This document shows positions 24,968 to 33,861 of a stretch of DNA of 58,117 nucleotides, piece after piece (position 1 is the first letter of the stretch; each line of letters opens with the position of its first letter). Both the position numbers and the translations under genes were made by a program. Below the pieces are notes generated by a model that saw only the letters and a list, made by a program, of their open reading frames with translations, made no database searches and had not been told where the DNA came from. Source of the stretch: Selenomonadaceae bacterium (GTDB lineage: Bacteria > Bacillota > Negativicutes > Selenomonadales > Selenomonadaceae); the NCBI GenBank assembly GCA_017634675.1, contig JAGBMX010000137.1, positions 1 through 58,117 on the forward strand. Reading direction: 5' to 3'.

Positions 24968-26225
24968 CGATATGATCTCCCAAGAGGAGATTGATGCCCT
25001 TCTAAACGGCGGAGCAATACCGCCTGCAGACGATGGAGGGGCTGCTGCACCCGCAGACGCTTCTTCGGGTGGCGGCGAAGCGTTTGACGACGTGCTTTCC
25101 GACATGGAAAAAGATGCCCTCGGCGAGATTGGAAATATATCTATGGGAAGCGCCGCAACGACTTTGTCGGTGCTTTTAGGACATAAAGTTTCAATAACAA
25201 CTCCCACGGTTTCTATAGCTACGATGAACGCTATAAAGGATCAATATCCTATGCCGTATCTCGTGGTTGAAGTGGGATATACTATAGGTATAGACGGTAA
25301 TAACGTACTGGCGATTCAAGCGCAGGATGCGGCGATTATAGCGGATTTGATGATGGGTGGCGACGGAACTAATCCCGATACCGAACTGAATGAAATCCAT
25401 ATGAGCGCCGTGGGCGAGTCTATGAATCAGATGATGGGAAGCGTAGCGACTTCGCTTTCCACCATGTTCAACAAGAAAATCGATATTTCACCTCCAAAGG
25501 TTACTTTGATAGATTTAGGCACGGAGGATAAACTTCCGGAGATTGTGGGGCAAAACGATCCAATTTGCAAAACATCTTTCAGAATGGAAGTTGACGGTCT
25601 TATTGATAGTGAGATAATGCAAATTCTTCCTGTCAATGTTGCTAAAGAGATGGTTGAAGCTATTATGGGCGGCGGCGCGTCAGAACCTGAACCTGCGCCG
25701 GCTCCCGCGCCGGCTCCGCCACCTCCCGCCCCTGCGCCGGCTCCTGCGGCTCCGGCTCCAATGCCGCAAGCGGCTGCGCCTATGCCTCAAGCTGCTCCGA
25801 TGCCGCAGGCAGCGCCCATGCCTCAAGCGATGCCAATGCCGCAAATGATGGCGCAGCCTATGCCGGGTTACGGTTACGGTATGCCGCAACCTCAGGCGGC
25901 AGCGAGCGTCCCTGTACAAGCGGCGCAGTTTATACCGCTTAATACTACGCCGGTTCAGATAAACGATGCAAACATAGGACTTATTTTAGATGTTCCTTTG
26001 CAGGTTACGGTTGAATTGGGGCGTACTAGGAAGTCTATAAAGGAAATTTTGGAGCTTACGAACGGTTCGATTGTGGAGCTTGACAAACTTGCCGGAGAAG
26101 CTGTGGATATTCAAGTGAACGGGCAGTTCTTAGCTAAAGGCGAAGTTGTGGTTATCGACGAAAACTTCGGCGTTCGTATAACAGAAATAGCAACGCCCGC
26201 CGAAAGAGCCGCAAAATTGCAGTGA
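24960..26225 (+). CDS. fliY: Flagellar motor switch phosphatase FliY
   Basis: C-ring component that also removes phosphate from CheY. MISQEEIDALLNGG at the N-terminus matches the CheY-binding peptide. Two CheC-type active centres are intact (GEIGNISMG near 51 and GESMNQMMG near 151, each E-x2-N). A Pro/Ala/Met/Gln-rich linker (about 237-320) leads to a FliN-like SpoA domain (327-417). The linker is unusually long and low in complexity. ATG 24960 is taken; ATG 24948 directly abuts the ribosome site. Confidence 0.95.
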   Translation: MSDDMISQEEIDALLNGGAIPPADDGGAAAPADASSGGGEAFDDVLSDMEKDALGEIGNISMGSAATTLSVLLGHKVSITTPTVSIATMNAIKDQYPMPYLVVEVGYTIGIDGNNVLAIQAQDAAIIADLMMGGDGTNPDTELNEIHMSAVGESMNQMMGSVATSLSTMFNKKIDISPPKVTLIDLGTEDKLPEIVGQNDPICKTSFRMEVDGLIDSEIMQILPVNVAKEMVEAIMGGGASEPEPAPAPAPAPPPPAPAPAPAAPAPMPQAAAPMPQAAPMPQAAPMPQAMPMPQMMAQPMPGYGYGMPQPQAAASVPVQAAQFIPLNTTPVQINDANIGLILDVPLQVTVELGRTRKSIKEILELTNGSIVELDKLAGEAVDIQVNGQFLAKGEVVVIDENFGVRITEIATPAERAAKLQ

Positions 26226-26373
26226 TTTTGGAGCAGGGATTTATATATTATATAGTAGAGTCATAAATTTTGTTCTCATCCGCAGGGAGGGGATGTCTTA
26301 ATCAAAATTATTTATGGCGATTACATTTATGTTGGGGAATCATAATCTTTTTTAAGATAAGGAGAGATGTCTT

Positions 26374-26736
26374 ATGGCAGTACGAGTTTTGGTTGTCGAC
26401 GATGCGGCGTTCATGAGAATGATGGTTAAGGATATTCTGTCAAAGAACGGCTATGAAGTTGTAGGCGAAGCTGAAAACGGCATGAAAGCTCTTGAGAAGT
26501 ACCAAGAATTAAAGCCTGACCTTACCACTATGGATATTACAATGCCTGAGATGGACGGTATCAGCGCCGTTAAGGAGATTAAGAAAATTGATCCCAACGC
26601 AAAGATTGTTATGTGTAGCGCTATGGGACAACAGGCGATGGTTATTGAGGCGATTCAAGCGGGGGCGCGCGATTTTATAGTAAAGCCCTTCCAAGCTGAT
26701 CGCGTCCTTGAGGCTGTGCGTAAAGCCGTAGGTTAA
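26374..26736 (+). CDS. cheY: Chemotaxis response regulator CheY
   Basis: A 120-residue single receiver domain. Acidic pocket D9/D10, phospho-acceptor D54 in MDITMPEMDG, the switch Ser in MCSAMG, and Lys in FIVKPF. Phosphorylated by CheA, dephosphorylated by FliY and CheC. AAGGAGAG precedes the ATG. It is separated from fliY by 148 bp, the largest gap in this part of the operon, and overlaps fliO by one base. Confidence 0.97.
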   Translation: MAVRVLVVDDAAFMRMMVKDILSKNGYEVVGEAENGMKALEKYQELKPDLTTMDITMPEMDGISAVKEIKKIDPNAKIVMCSAMGQQAMVIEAIQAGARDFIVKPFQADRVLEAVRKAVG

Positions 26737-27272
26737 TGAAAAACATAATACGAATTTTTTTGGCAGTCGGCATATTGCTGTTGCAAACAGATTCAAGCGT
26801 GTTGTGGGCAGCCGAGGAGGCTGCCCCTTCTAGCGGATATTTGGCAAATTACAACGATGTAAACCCGATGCCTACTTCTGCTTCTTGGTTTTCGACTCTT
26901 GCGTATCTTATCTCGCTTCTTGCGGTTTTCGCCATAGTGCTTTTGATGGCATACGGCGCTACGCGTTTCATTGGAGGGCGCTTTTCGTCTTTTAATTCAA
27001 ATGGGGCGGGACGGCTGATTGCAAGCGTTGCGCTCGGACCAAAGATGTCGGTTGCGGTGGTTGAAGTTGCGGGGCAAATGCTAATCTTAGGCGTAACGGA
27101 GCATAATGTATCGCTATTGGCGGAGGTTATTGATCCAGAGGAGATAGACAGACTGGAAAGAGTCGCCCTTACGAACAATATGCCTACAGGGGCTTTTTCT
27201 GAGCAGTTTGGAGCGTTATCTAAGGTGATAGGCAAGATTCCGCCCATCTTTAAGAATAGGGGTGGGGTATGA
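26736..27272 (+). CDS. fliO: Flagellar export protein FliO
   Basis: Assembly factor for the FliP ring. An N-terminal signal-like helix (1-25) ends near LWAAEE, a second helix spans about 50-70 (LAYLISLLAVFAIVLLMAYG), and a cytoplasmic FliO domain follows (RLIASVALGPKMSVAVVEVAGQ in part, then LILGVTEHNVSLL). Length 178. Its ATG overlaps the cheY stop, and its end overlaps fliP by 4 bp. Confidence 0.9.
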   Translation: MKNIIRIFLAVGILLLQTDSSVLWAAEEAAPSSGYLANYNDVNPMPTSASWFSTLAYLISLLAVFAIVLLMAYGATRFIGGRFSSFNSNGAGRLIASVALGPKMSVAVVEVAGQMLILGVTEHNVSLLAEVIDPEEIDRLERVALTNNMPTGAFSEQFGALSKVIGKIPPIFKNRGGV

Positions 27273-28018
27273 AAAGCAAATTTTGCTTAGGGATGGCCTG
27301 TTTTTTAGCGCTGATATTTTCGATGAGTTTTGCTTACGCTGCGCCGGTTCCTAATGTGAATTTGAGTTTTGGCGCTTCCGATAACCCCGAAGATGTTGCG
27401 GTGACGTTGCAACTTATCGGTATACTTACTATTTTGACCATTGCGCCTTCGATTTTGATAATGACCACTTCTTTTGTAAGAATCGTGGTTGTTATAGGTT
27501 TTTTAAGGAATGCGCTTTCAACGCAAAATGTTCCTCCGAACCAAGTGGTTTTAGGACTGTCACTTTTTCTTACTTTTTATATTATGTCGCCTTATTGGAG
27601 CGAGATAAACGATAATGCGTTGCAGCCTTATTTGGCTGGCGCGATTACCCAAGAAGAAGCGATAGACAATACGCTTGGGCCCATGCGGGAATTCATGTTT
27701 AAGCAGACAAGAGAAGCGGATTTGGCGCTCTTTGTAAATTTATCCGATGCGCCGCGTCCTGAAACACAAGATGATGTTTCTACCTTTGTTTTGATTCCTG
27801 CTTTTGTTATCAGCGAACTTAAAACCGGATTTCAGATTGGATTTATGATATATATTCCGTTTATAGTTATTGATATGATAGTGGCAAGCACGTTGATGTC
27901 AATGGGCATGATGATGTTGCCGCCGGTTATGATTTCGCTTCCGTTTAAGATACTGCTCTTTGTTATGGTTGACGGCTGGAGACTACTGATTCAGTCGCTG
28001 GTTACGAGTTTTAAGTAG
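27269..28018 (+). CDS. fliP: Flagellar export gate protein FliP
   Basis: Core of the export-gate pore. Signal peptide (1-24, ending SFAYA), then the conserved LTIAPSILIMTTSFVRIVVV and RNALSTQNVPPNQVVLGLSL segments and the C-terminal membrane pair (FVISELKTGFQIGFMIYIPF). Length 249, normal. Overlaps fliO (ATGA). Confidence 0.97.
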   Translation: MKSKFCLGMACFLALIFSMSFAYAAPVPNVNLSFGASDNPEDVAVTLQLIGILTILTIAPSILIMTTSFVRIVVVIGFLRNALSTQNVPPNQVVLGLSLFLTFYIMSPYWSEINDNALQPYLAGAITQEEAIDNTLGPMREFMFKQTREADLALFVNLSDAPRPETQDDVSTFVLIPAFVISELKTGFQIGFMIYIPFIVIDMIVASTLMSMGMMMLPPVMISLPFKILLFVMVDGWRLLIQSLVTSFK

Positions 28019-28028
28019 GTGAATTTCA

Positions 28029-28298
28029 ATGTCCGGCGATATTGTAATTCAGCTTGCGCAAAATGCGCTTGTTATAGTACTTTTGGTTTCTGCGCCGATG
28101 CTGGGGCTTGGTCTTATAGTGGGTCTTATGGTCAGCGTTTTCCAGGCTACGACTTCCATTCAAGAACAGACATTGGCGTTTATACCTAAGATTATTGCTG
28201 TTTTTGTTGCAATACTTATTTTTGGGCCTTGGATGCTTCGAATAATGGTAGGATATGTTACCCAGGTTTTTGTAAATTTACCGCTATATATAGATTAA
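28029..28298 (+). CDS. fliQ: Flagellar export gate protein FliQ
   Basis: An 89-residue protein with two transmembrane helices (about 15-40 and 52-78) and the conserved QATTSIQEQTLAFIPK loop. It packs around the FliP/FliR pore. Confidence 0.96.
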   Translation: MSGDIVIQLAQNALVIVLLVSAPMLGLGLIVGLMVSVFQATTSIQEQTLAFIPKIIAVFVAILIFGPWMLRIMVGYVTQVFVNLPLYID

Positions 28299-28310
28299 GG
28301 AGTGAAAGAG

Positions 28311-29099
28311 TTGCCGGCAGATTTTTACGAATTGTTGCAAAATCATGTGGCGCTCTTTCTGTTGTTATTAACGAGAAATACTGGAATATTTATACTTTCG
28401 CCCTTTTTCGGAACGATGAACACGCCGATATACATAAGGGCGGGATTGGCGTTTTTGATAACGCTTTTGTTGTTTCCCATGGTGGATGAAAATGCAGTGG
28501 TTTCCGCGCCGGAGAGTATATTGATGTACGCTTTTTGGGTGCTTCAAGAGATGTTCGTCGGCTGGATTATCGGTTTTGTGGCGTATGTTGCGCTTGCTTC
28601 TATAACCATGGCGGGTAAGGTTATGGATATGCAAGCGGGTTTTGCAATCGTAAATGTCATGGATCCTACTTCCGGTCAGCAGATGCCGCTTATCGGAAGT
28701 TTTTTGTATAATTTGGCAATTATTGTATTTTTGGTAGTGAATGGGCATCATATGCTGCTTTCGGCGTTGGTTGAAAGTTATAGGATAGTGCCCATAGGTG
28801 ACGTAACCGTTAGCGGCAATCTTCCTATGATGATTGTAAATTACACGGCGGGAATTTTTGTTACGGGTATGAAAATAGCCATGCCGGTAACTTTTGCGGT
28901 GCTTCTTACGAATGTTGGCCTTGGTATACTAGCAAGAACCATGCCACAGTTAAATATTTTCGTAGTCGGTATTCCCATGCAGATTGTCGTTGGGCTTGGA
29001 ACTCTTATGATGTTGGTGCCTTTTTTCGTTATGTTTTTGGATGTGATTTTTAATGAGATGTATTCCCATATCTCCGCAACGTTGCAAGCTCTGGAATGA
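28311..29099 (+). CDS. fliR: Flagellar export gate protein FliR
   Basis: Six to eight membrane helices with the conserved TRNTGIFILSPFFG, GWIIGFV, the MDMQAGFAIVNVMDP motif and C-terminal ARTMPQLNIFVVGIP. AAGGAG at 28297-28302 overlaps the GTG at 28302 and is 8 nt from TTG 28311, so TTG is the better start (262 residues). It ends close to, or overlapping, the start of flhB. Confidence 0.95.
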   Translation: MPADFYELLQNHVALFLLLLTRNTGIFILSPFFGTMNTPIYIRAGLAFLITLLLFPMVDENAVVSAPESILMYAFWVLQEMFVGWIIGFVAYVALASITMAGKVMDMQAGFAIVNVMDPTSGQQMPLIGSFLYNLAIIVFLVVNGHHMLLSALVESYRIVPIGDVTVSGNLPMMIVNYTAGIFVTGMKIAMPVTFAVLLTNVGLGILARTMPQLNIFVVGIPMQIVVGLGTLMMLVPFFVMFLDVIFNEMYSHISATLQALE

Positions 29100-30204
29100 G
29101 GATGAACCTCTGTTTTCATTTGATTTGCAGCTCTTTGCGGAAGGGGAAAAAACTGAGGAGCCAACTGCAAAAAAGCGAGCGGATGCGAGAAAGAAAGGTC
29201 AGGTCGGAAAAAGTCAGGAGCTAAACACAGGCTTTGTACTTCTAATCGCTTTTTTTGTGATTAAAATGCTGTGGGAACATATATATAGTGAAATATATAT
29301 GTATACCGCATATATATATAGTCATCTGGTGCAAAATATTGATACCGAAACTCTCTTAGAGCTTTTTCTTGGAATTGTAATTTTGTTGGTAAAAACTGTT
29401 TTTCCAATAATGTTTGCGGTGCTTTTAACGGGACTTGCGATAAATTTTTATCAGGTAGGTCTTAATTTAAATACCGAGGCTATTGGTTTCAAACTGGACA
29501 AACTTAATCCTATCAACGGGTTTGGTCGTATTTTTTCCAAGCGTTCATTGGTTGAACTTGTAAAATCGCTTTTTAAAATTGCGATTATAGGTTTTTTCTT
29601 GTATCGCAGTTTAAAGGAAGAACTTCCGTATATGCCTCAGTTTATATATTACGATTTAGGCACGAGTTTGGAAGAACTTTCAAAAATATTGTTCGCTATG
29701 GTTTTTCAAGTTATAGCCGTTATACTTATTCTTGCGGTACTTGACTATGCTTATCAAAAATGGCAGACAACCCAGGATTTAAAAATGACGAAACAAGAAG
29801 TAAAAGATGAAATGAAGCAATCCGAAGGAGATCCGCAAATTAAAGGCAAGATTCGTCAAAAGCAACGTCAAATGGCTATGGCAAGAATGATGCAAGAAGT
29901 TCCAAAGGCTGATGTTATTATAACCAACCCGACACATTACGCCGTTGCTCTCTCGTATGAGCAGGGTATGACGGCGCCGTTGGTGGTTGCAAAAGGTCAA
30001 GATTTGGTTGCGCAAAAGATAAAGCGCATCGCAAAAGAACACGATGTGCCAATAGTGGAAAACAAACCTCTTGCAAGAGCGCTCTATGCAAGCGTTGAAG
30101 TAGGCGATGCGGTTCCGGAAAATCTATATCAGGCTGTAGCTGAAGTCTTAGCCTACGTATACCGCCTAAAGAAAAAATCCGCTCCCTATAAAGAGGCGGC
30201 TTAG
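29053..30204 (+). CDS. flhB: Flagellar export switch protein FlhB
   Basis: Export-gate subunit that switches substrate class. Typical body: DLQLFAEGEKTEEPTAKKR, four membrane helices, and a C-terminal domain with the self-cleavage site NPTH (ITNPTHYAVAL). The start is doubtful. The only in-frame ATG (29053) lies 47 bp inside fliR and adds residues not usual for FlhB. A CTG at 29110 (FSFDLQLFAEG...) follows GAGG (29098-29101) by 8 nt and gives a normal N-terminus of 364 residues. TTG 29125 lacks a ribosome site. The gene is complete; only the first codon is uncertain. Confidence 0.93.
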   Translation: MRCIPISPQRCKLWNEDEPLFSFDLQLFAEGEKTEEPTAKKRADARKKGQVGKSQELNTGFVLLIAFFVIKMLWEHIYSEIYMYTAYIYSHLVQNIDTETLLELFLGIVILLVKTVFPIMFAVLLTGLAINFYQVGLNLNTEAIGFKLDKLNPINGFGRIFSKRSLVELVKSLFKIAIIGFFLYRSLKEELPYMPQFIYYDLGTSLEELSKILFAMVFQVIAVILILAVLDYAYQKWQTTQDLKMTKQEVKDEMKQSEGDPQIKGKIRQKQRQMAMARMMQEVPKADVIITNPTHYAVALSYEQGMTAPLVVAKGQDLVAQKIKRIAKEHDVPIVENKPLARALYASVEVGDAVPENLYQAVAEVLAYVYRLKKKSAPYKEAA

Positions 30205-30210
30205 TCTTTA

Positions 30211-30270
30211 CTTTCTTTTTTCTCTTTCTTTTTTGAAAAAAAGAAAGAGAAAAAAGAAAAAACTTTAATA
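30211..30270 (-). repeat. Y/R repeat copy A1, hairpin-only form
   Basis: Read on the - strand, TTTATTAAAG is followed by a pyrimidine arm, one-base loop and a purine arm that pair as a 23-bp antiparallel hairpin (30211-30233 with 30237-30259). The linker and most of one pyrimidine arm are missing, as if Y1 and Y2 had recombined. It begins 6 bp after the flhB stop. Confidence 0.8.
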
Positions 30271-30320
30271 AACTCGAAATAAAATTTAAGGCGCAAAATT
30301 TAACGTTTTATCAAAACCCC

Positions 30321-30398
30321 TTGTTAAAGTTTTTTTCTCTTTTTCTTTTGTTACTTTTCTTTTTCTCTTTTTTACAAAAAAAGAGAAAAAGAAAAGTA
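30321..30398 (+). repeat. Triple-arm Y/R repeat, copy A2
   Basis: TTGTTAAAG (30321-30329), Y1 (30330-30349), linker GTTA, Y2 (30354-30373), short loop, R (to 30396), TA. Y1, mirrored Y2 and R agree at every position apart from the length of the T run by the loop. R ends 29 nt before the flhA ATG, inside the flagellar operon. Confidence 0.9.
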
Positions 30399-30425
30399 AA
30401 GAATATAAATCAAGGAGATTTGTCG

Positions 30426-32501
30426 ATGGCAGAAGTGGCGACGGCCGGAGTAGGGCCGATACGATCCATAAAGAAATACAGCGACATTATAATTGCGGTG
30501 ACCATTATAACCATCGTAATTATGATGATTATTCCGTTGCCTACGGCTCTTTTGGATCTTCTTATCTGTATAAATATAACGGCTGCGCTTGTTATTGTCA
30601 TATCTACCATATATAATGAGGAAGCTTTAGACCTATCGGTTTTCCCGTCGCTACTTCTGGTTACGACGCTTTTTCGGTTGGCTCTTAATATATCTTCGAC
30701 TAGGCTTATTTTGTTGGAAGGTTATGCCGGAGAGGTTATAACGGCATTTGGTAATTTCGTTGTCGGAGGTAATGCGGTAGTTGGTTTTATCATGTTCGTA
30801 ATTTTGGTTATAATTCAGTTTATCGTTATAACCAAAGGTTCGGAGCGTGTGGCTGAAGTTTCGGCGCGTTTTACTTTGGACGCTATGCCCGGTAAACAGA
30901 TGTCAATCGACGCTGACTTAAACCAAGGCGCTATAACCGATGAAGAAGCTAAGGTAAGGCGCGAGAAGATTCAAAGAGAAGCCGATTTCTTTGGAGCTAT
31001 GGATGGTGCCAGTAAGTTCGTTAAAGGCGACGCTATTGCGGCTATTATCATAATGCTTATAAATATCGCCGGCGGTTTTGTCATCGGTATTGTGCAGAGA
31101 AATTTAGAGGCAGTTCAGGCTCTTCAACAATATACTCTTTTGACCGTTGGCGAAGGATTGGTAAGTCAAATACCGGCGCTCTTGATTTCAACGGCTACTG
31201 GTCTTATCGTTACCCGCGCCGCCTCTGAAGGCAATTTGGGCGCAGATATAGTAAATCAGTTATTTAGAAACGATCGTATATTCTTTATCATAAGCGGTGT
31301 TTTGGTGTTCTTGGCGCTTGTGCCGGGGCTTCCGGGGATTCCGTTCGGTTGTTTATCCATATTGTGCTTCTTTATCGGACGCGGTTTACAGAAGAAAGAG
31401 GTAAAATCGGAAGAAACTGTAAAAGAAGAAAAGAAGGAAAGAGAGAAAGCGGAAGCTACGAAACCCGAAAATATTGTTTCGTTGCTCCAGGTTGATCCGA
31501 TGGAACTTGAAATCGGTTACAGCTTGATTCCGTTGGTTGACACCGGGCAGGGCGGCGATTTGCTGGATCGCGTGGTTATGATTCGTCGTCAGTGCGCTTT
31601 GGAACTTGGATTGGTTGTGCCTACGATTCGTATACGAGATAATATACAGATAAAACCCAACGCTTATATTATAAAGCTAAAGGGAATAGAGATAGCCAAG
31701 GGGGAACTTTTGTTGGATCACTTCTTGGCAATGAATTCTGGAACTGTGTTCGAAGAAGTACCCGGTATCGAGACGGTTGAGCCGGCATTTGGCCTGCCTG
31801 CGCTTTGGATTCCCGAGACTGAAAGGGAGCAAGCTGAACTTAACGGGTATACCGTGGTTGACGCTGTTTCCGTGCTTGCTACGCATTTGACGGAAGTCAT
31901 AAAGATGCATGCTGCGGAGATTTTGGGACGTCAAGAGACGCAAAACCTTATCGACAATTTAAAGCAGTCCAACGAGGCTTTGGTAAACGATGTTGTGCCG
32001 GAACTTATGAGCATAGGCGAAATTCAAAAAGTGCTGGCAAATCTCCTTAGAGAGCGCATATCCATCCGCGATATGGCGACTATTTTGGAGGTATTGTCAG
32101 ATTACGCAAGAGCCACAAAGGATACGGAAATACTTACGGAATATGTGCGTCACGCCATGGCGCGGCAGATTACGCAGCAGTATGTCCAAGGAAACACACT
32201 CTCTTGCGTAACGCTTGATCCGGCTCTTGAAAATCGCATAGCCGGCGGAGTGCAGCGGACGGATCACGGGTCGTATGTAAATCTTGACCCGGATTCCATG
32301 CAGCGTCTTGTTACCGCTCTTAATACCGAACTTACAAAGCTTACGAATATGGGGTATCAGCCGATTGTACTCACAAGTCCTGCTGTAAGGCTTTATTTCA
32401 GAAAACTTGTGGAGCGTTCTGTGCCGGGGATTATTGTATTGTCTCATGCTGAAATCGATCAAACCGTTGAAATTCAAATTCTTGGGGTGGTGAAAATCTA
32501 A
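30426..32501 (+). CDS. flhA: Flagellar export protein FlhA
   Basis: Export-gate subunit forming the nonameric cytoplasmic ring. N-terminal membrane region of about eight helices (20-330) with the FHIPEP-type segment TLFRLALNISSTRLIL and FTLDAMPGKQMSIDADLNQG. The linker holds a Lys/Glu-rich stretch, then the cytoplasmic domain (about 355-691). The ATG 30426 follows CAAGGAGA; an apparent upstream extension to 30321 is translation through the Y/R repeat. Length 691, normal. Confidence 0.97.
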   Translation: MAEVATAGVGPIRSIKKYSDIIIAVTIITIVIMMIIPLPTALLDLLICINITAALVIVISTIYNEEALDLSVFPSLLLVTTLFRLALNISSTRLILLEGYAGEVITAFGNFVVGGNAVVGFIMFVILVIIQFIVITKGSERVAEVSARFTLDAMPGKQMSIDADLNQGAITDEEAKVRREKIQREADFFGAMDGASKFVKGDAIAAIIIMLINIAGGFVIGIVQRNLEAVQALQQYTLLTVGEGLVSQIPALLISTATGLIVTRAASEGNLGADIVNQLFRNDRIFFIISGVLVFLALVPGLPGIPFGCLSILCFFIGRGLQKKEVKSEETVKEEKKEREKAEATKPENIVSLLQVDPMELEIGYSLIPLVDTGQGGDLLDRVVMIRRQCALELGLVVPTIRIRDNIQIKPNAYIIKLKGIEIAKGELLLDHFLAMNSGTVFEEVPGIETVEPAFGLPALWIPETEREQAELNGYTVVDAVSVLATHLTEVIKMHAAEILGRQETQNLIDNLKQSNEALVNDVVPELMSIGEIQKVLANLLRERISIRDMATILEVLSDYARATKDTEILTEYVRHAMARQITQQYVQGNTLSCVTLDPALENRIAGGVQRTDHGSYVNLDPDSMQRLVTALNTELTKLTNMGYQPIVLTSPAVRLYFRKLVERSVPGIIVLSHAEIDQTVEIQILGVVKI

Positions 32502-33860
32502 GTGCAGATAAAGGTTTTTCGCGCAGCCACCATGAAAGAGGCTATGGCAGAGGTAAAGGCGGCATTGGGCGACGATGCGGTGATTCTTCACACAAAAAAA
32601 TTAAAAGACGGCGGTATTTTCGGTTATGGCAGTAAGGATGTTTTTGAGGTTACGGCGGCGATAGAGGAAGATAAGCCCACGCAAAAGTCTCAGGAAACGG
32701 CAGTTTTTCAGTCTGATATGCCTACGATTCAACCGCCTAAAACTGTGCTTTCCATGTATAAGACAAGCGGTACCCAGGCGGGGATAGAAAAGGCTGAAAG
32801 AGGAAATTTTGCGATTGACAAAACAGAAAATCAAATAAATAATGATAAACATGACTTTATTCCTATACAAAAAGAGGAAATTCCGCGAACATCTAGAATA
32901 ATAAAGGCAAAGGATTTTGAATCCGTTAATTCAAATGAAGGAGCAGAGGTGGATTTGGAAGAATCCGCAAAAGATGCTCCGCAACGCAAAGAAGACGCAG
33001 AGAAAATAGAAAAACTTGAAGCTGAACTTGCCGAGATGAAAACCCTTTTGGCAAACTTTATGAGAAAAGAGTCGGTTGATGTCAACCTTTCGCTTCAAGA
33101 AGCTATGGAGAACCACGATGTTGAAAAACGAATATTAGACGCTATGGCTGCGACTTCAGGGGCGGGGGAGACTTTGACGGATGCAACCTCGATTGAAGCG
33201 AAAAATTGTTTAACTGCGTTTTTGGAGAAGAAGCTGAAATACGTTTCCGGCATAAATCTTGACGGGCGACGAAAAGAATGCAAGATTGTGGCGCTTATAG
33301 GGCCTACCGGCGTAGGAAAAACCACCACTTTGGCAAAGATTGCTGCGGGGCTTGTTTTAAATCGAGGTGTTAAGGCGGCGCTTATAACGGCGGATACATA
33401 TAGAATTTCTGCGGTGGAACAACTGAAAACATATTCGGATATTATCGGTCTGCCTCTTGAAATTGTATACAATCAAGAGGAATTGAGAAAAGCCATAAGA
33501 AAGCACGACGATAAAGAACTCATATTGATAGATACGGCGGGAAGAAGTCAGCATAACGATTATCAGTTGGACGAGTTAAAGACGCTGTTAAAAGCCAACG
33601 CCAGAATAGAGAAGCATTTGGTATTAAGCGCTACCACGAAGGAAAAGGATGCAAAAGATATTATAGACAAGTTTTCTTTTTGCAATCCCAAATGTGTGAT
33701 ATTTACAAAGGTGGACGAAACTTCAAGTCTGGGAATTATACTCAATTTGTTGTATGAAAAGGATATGGCTTTGTCGTATCTTGCTAATGGGCAAGGAGTG
33801 CCCGACGATATTGTGGTTGCCGGCGCAGAAGCTCTGGCGGAAATTTTCTTGAGGAACTGA
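32502..33860 (+). CDS. flhF: Flagellar placement GTPase FlhF
   Basis: SRP-family GTPase that sets number and position of flagella. Basic N-terminal region (MQIKVFRAATMKEAMAEVKAA), a divergent charged linker (about 60-200), and the NG domain with P-loop GPTGVGKTTTLAK near 268, ADTYRISAVEQLK near 298 and DTAGRSQ near 344. GTG start immediately after the flhA stop. 452 residues. It works with FlhG, encoded next. Confidence 0.95.
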   Translation: MQIKVFRAATMKEAMAEVKAALGDDAVILHTKKLKDGGIFGYGSKDVFEVTAAIEEDKPTQKSQETAVFQSDMPTIQPPKTVLSMYKTSGTQAGIEKAERGNFAIDKTENQINNDKHDFIPIQKEEIPRTSRIIKAKDFESVNSNEGAEVDLEESAKDAPQRKEDAEKIEKLEAELAEMKTLLANFMRKESVDVNLSLQEAMENHDVEKRILDAMAATSGAGETLTDATSIEAKNCLTAFLEKKLKYVSGINLDGRRKECKIVALIGPTGVGKTTTLAKIAAGLVLNRGVKAALITADTYRISAVEQLKTYSDIIGLPLEIVYNQEELRKAIRKHDDKELILIDTAGRSQHNDYQLDELKTLLKANARIEKHLVLSATTKEKDAKDIIDKFSFCNPKCVIFTKVDETSSLGIILNLLYEKDMALSYLANGQGVPDDIVVAGAEALAEIFLRN

Positions 33861-33861
33861 C

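Noticed and set aside
30321..30425. N-terminal extension of flhA (and the similar one of metQ from 48511)
   Set aside because: The extra residues are translation through the Y/R repeat; strong ribosome sites precede the later ATG codons.
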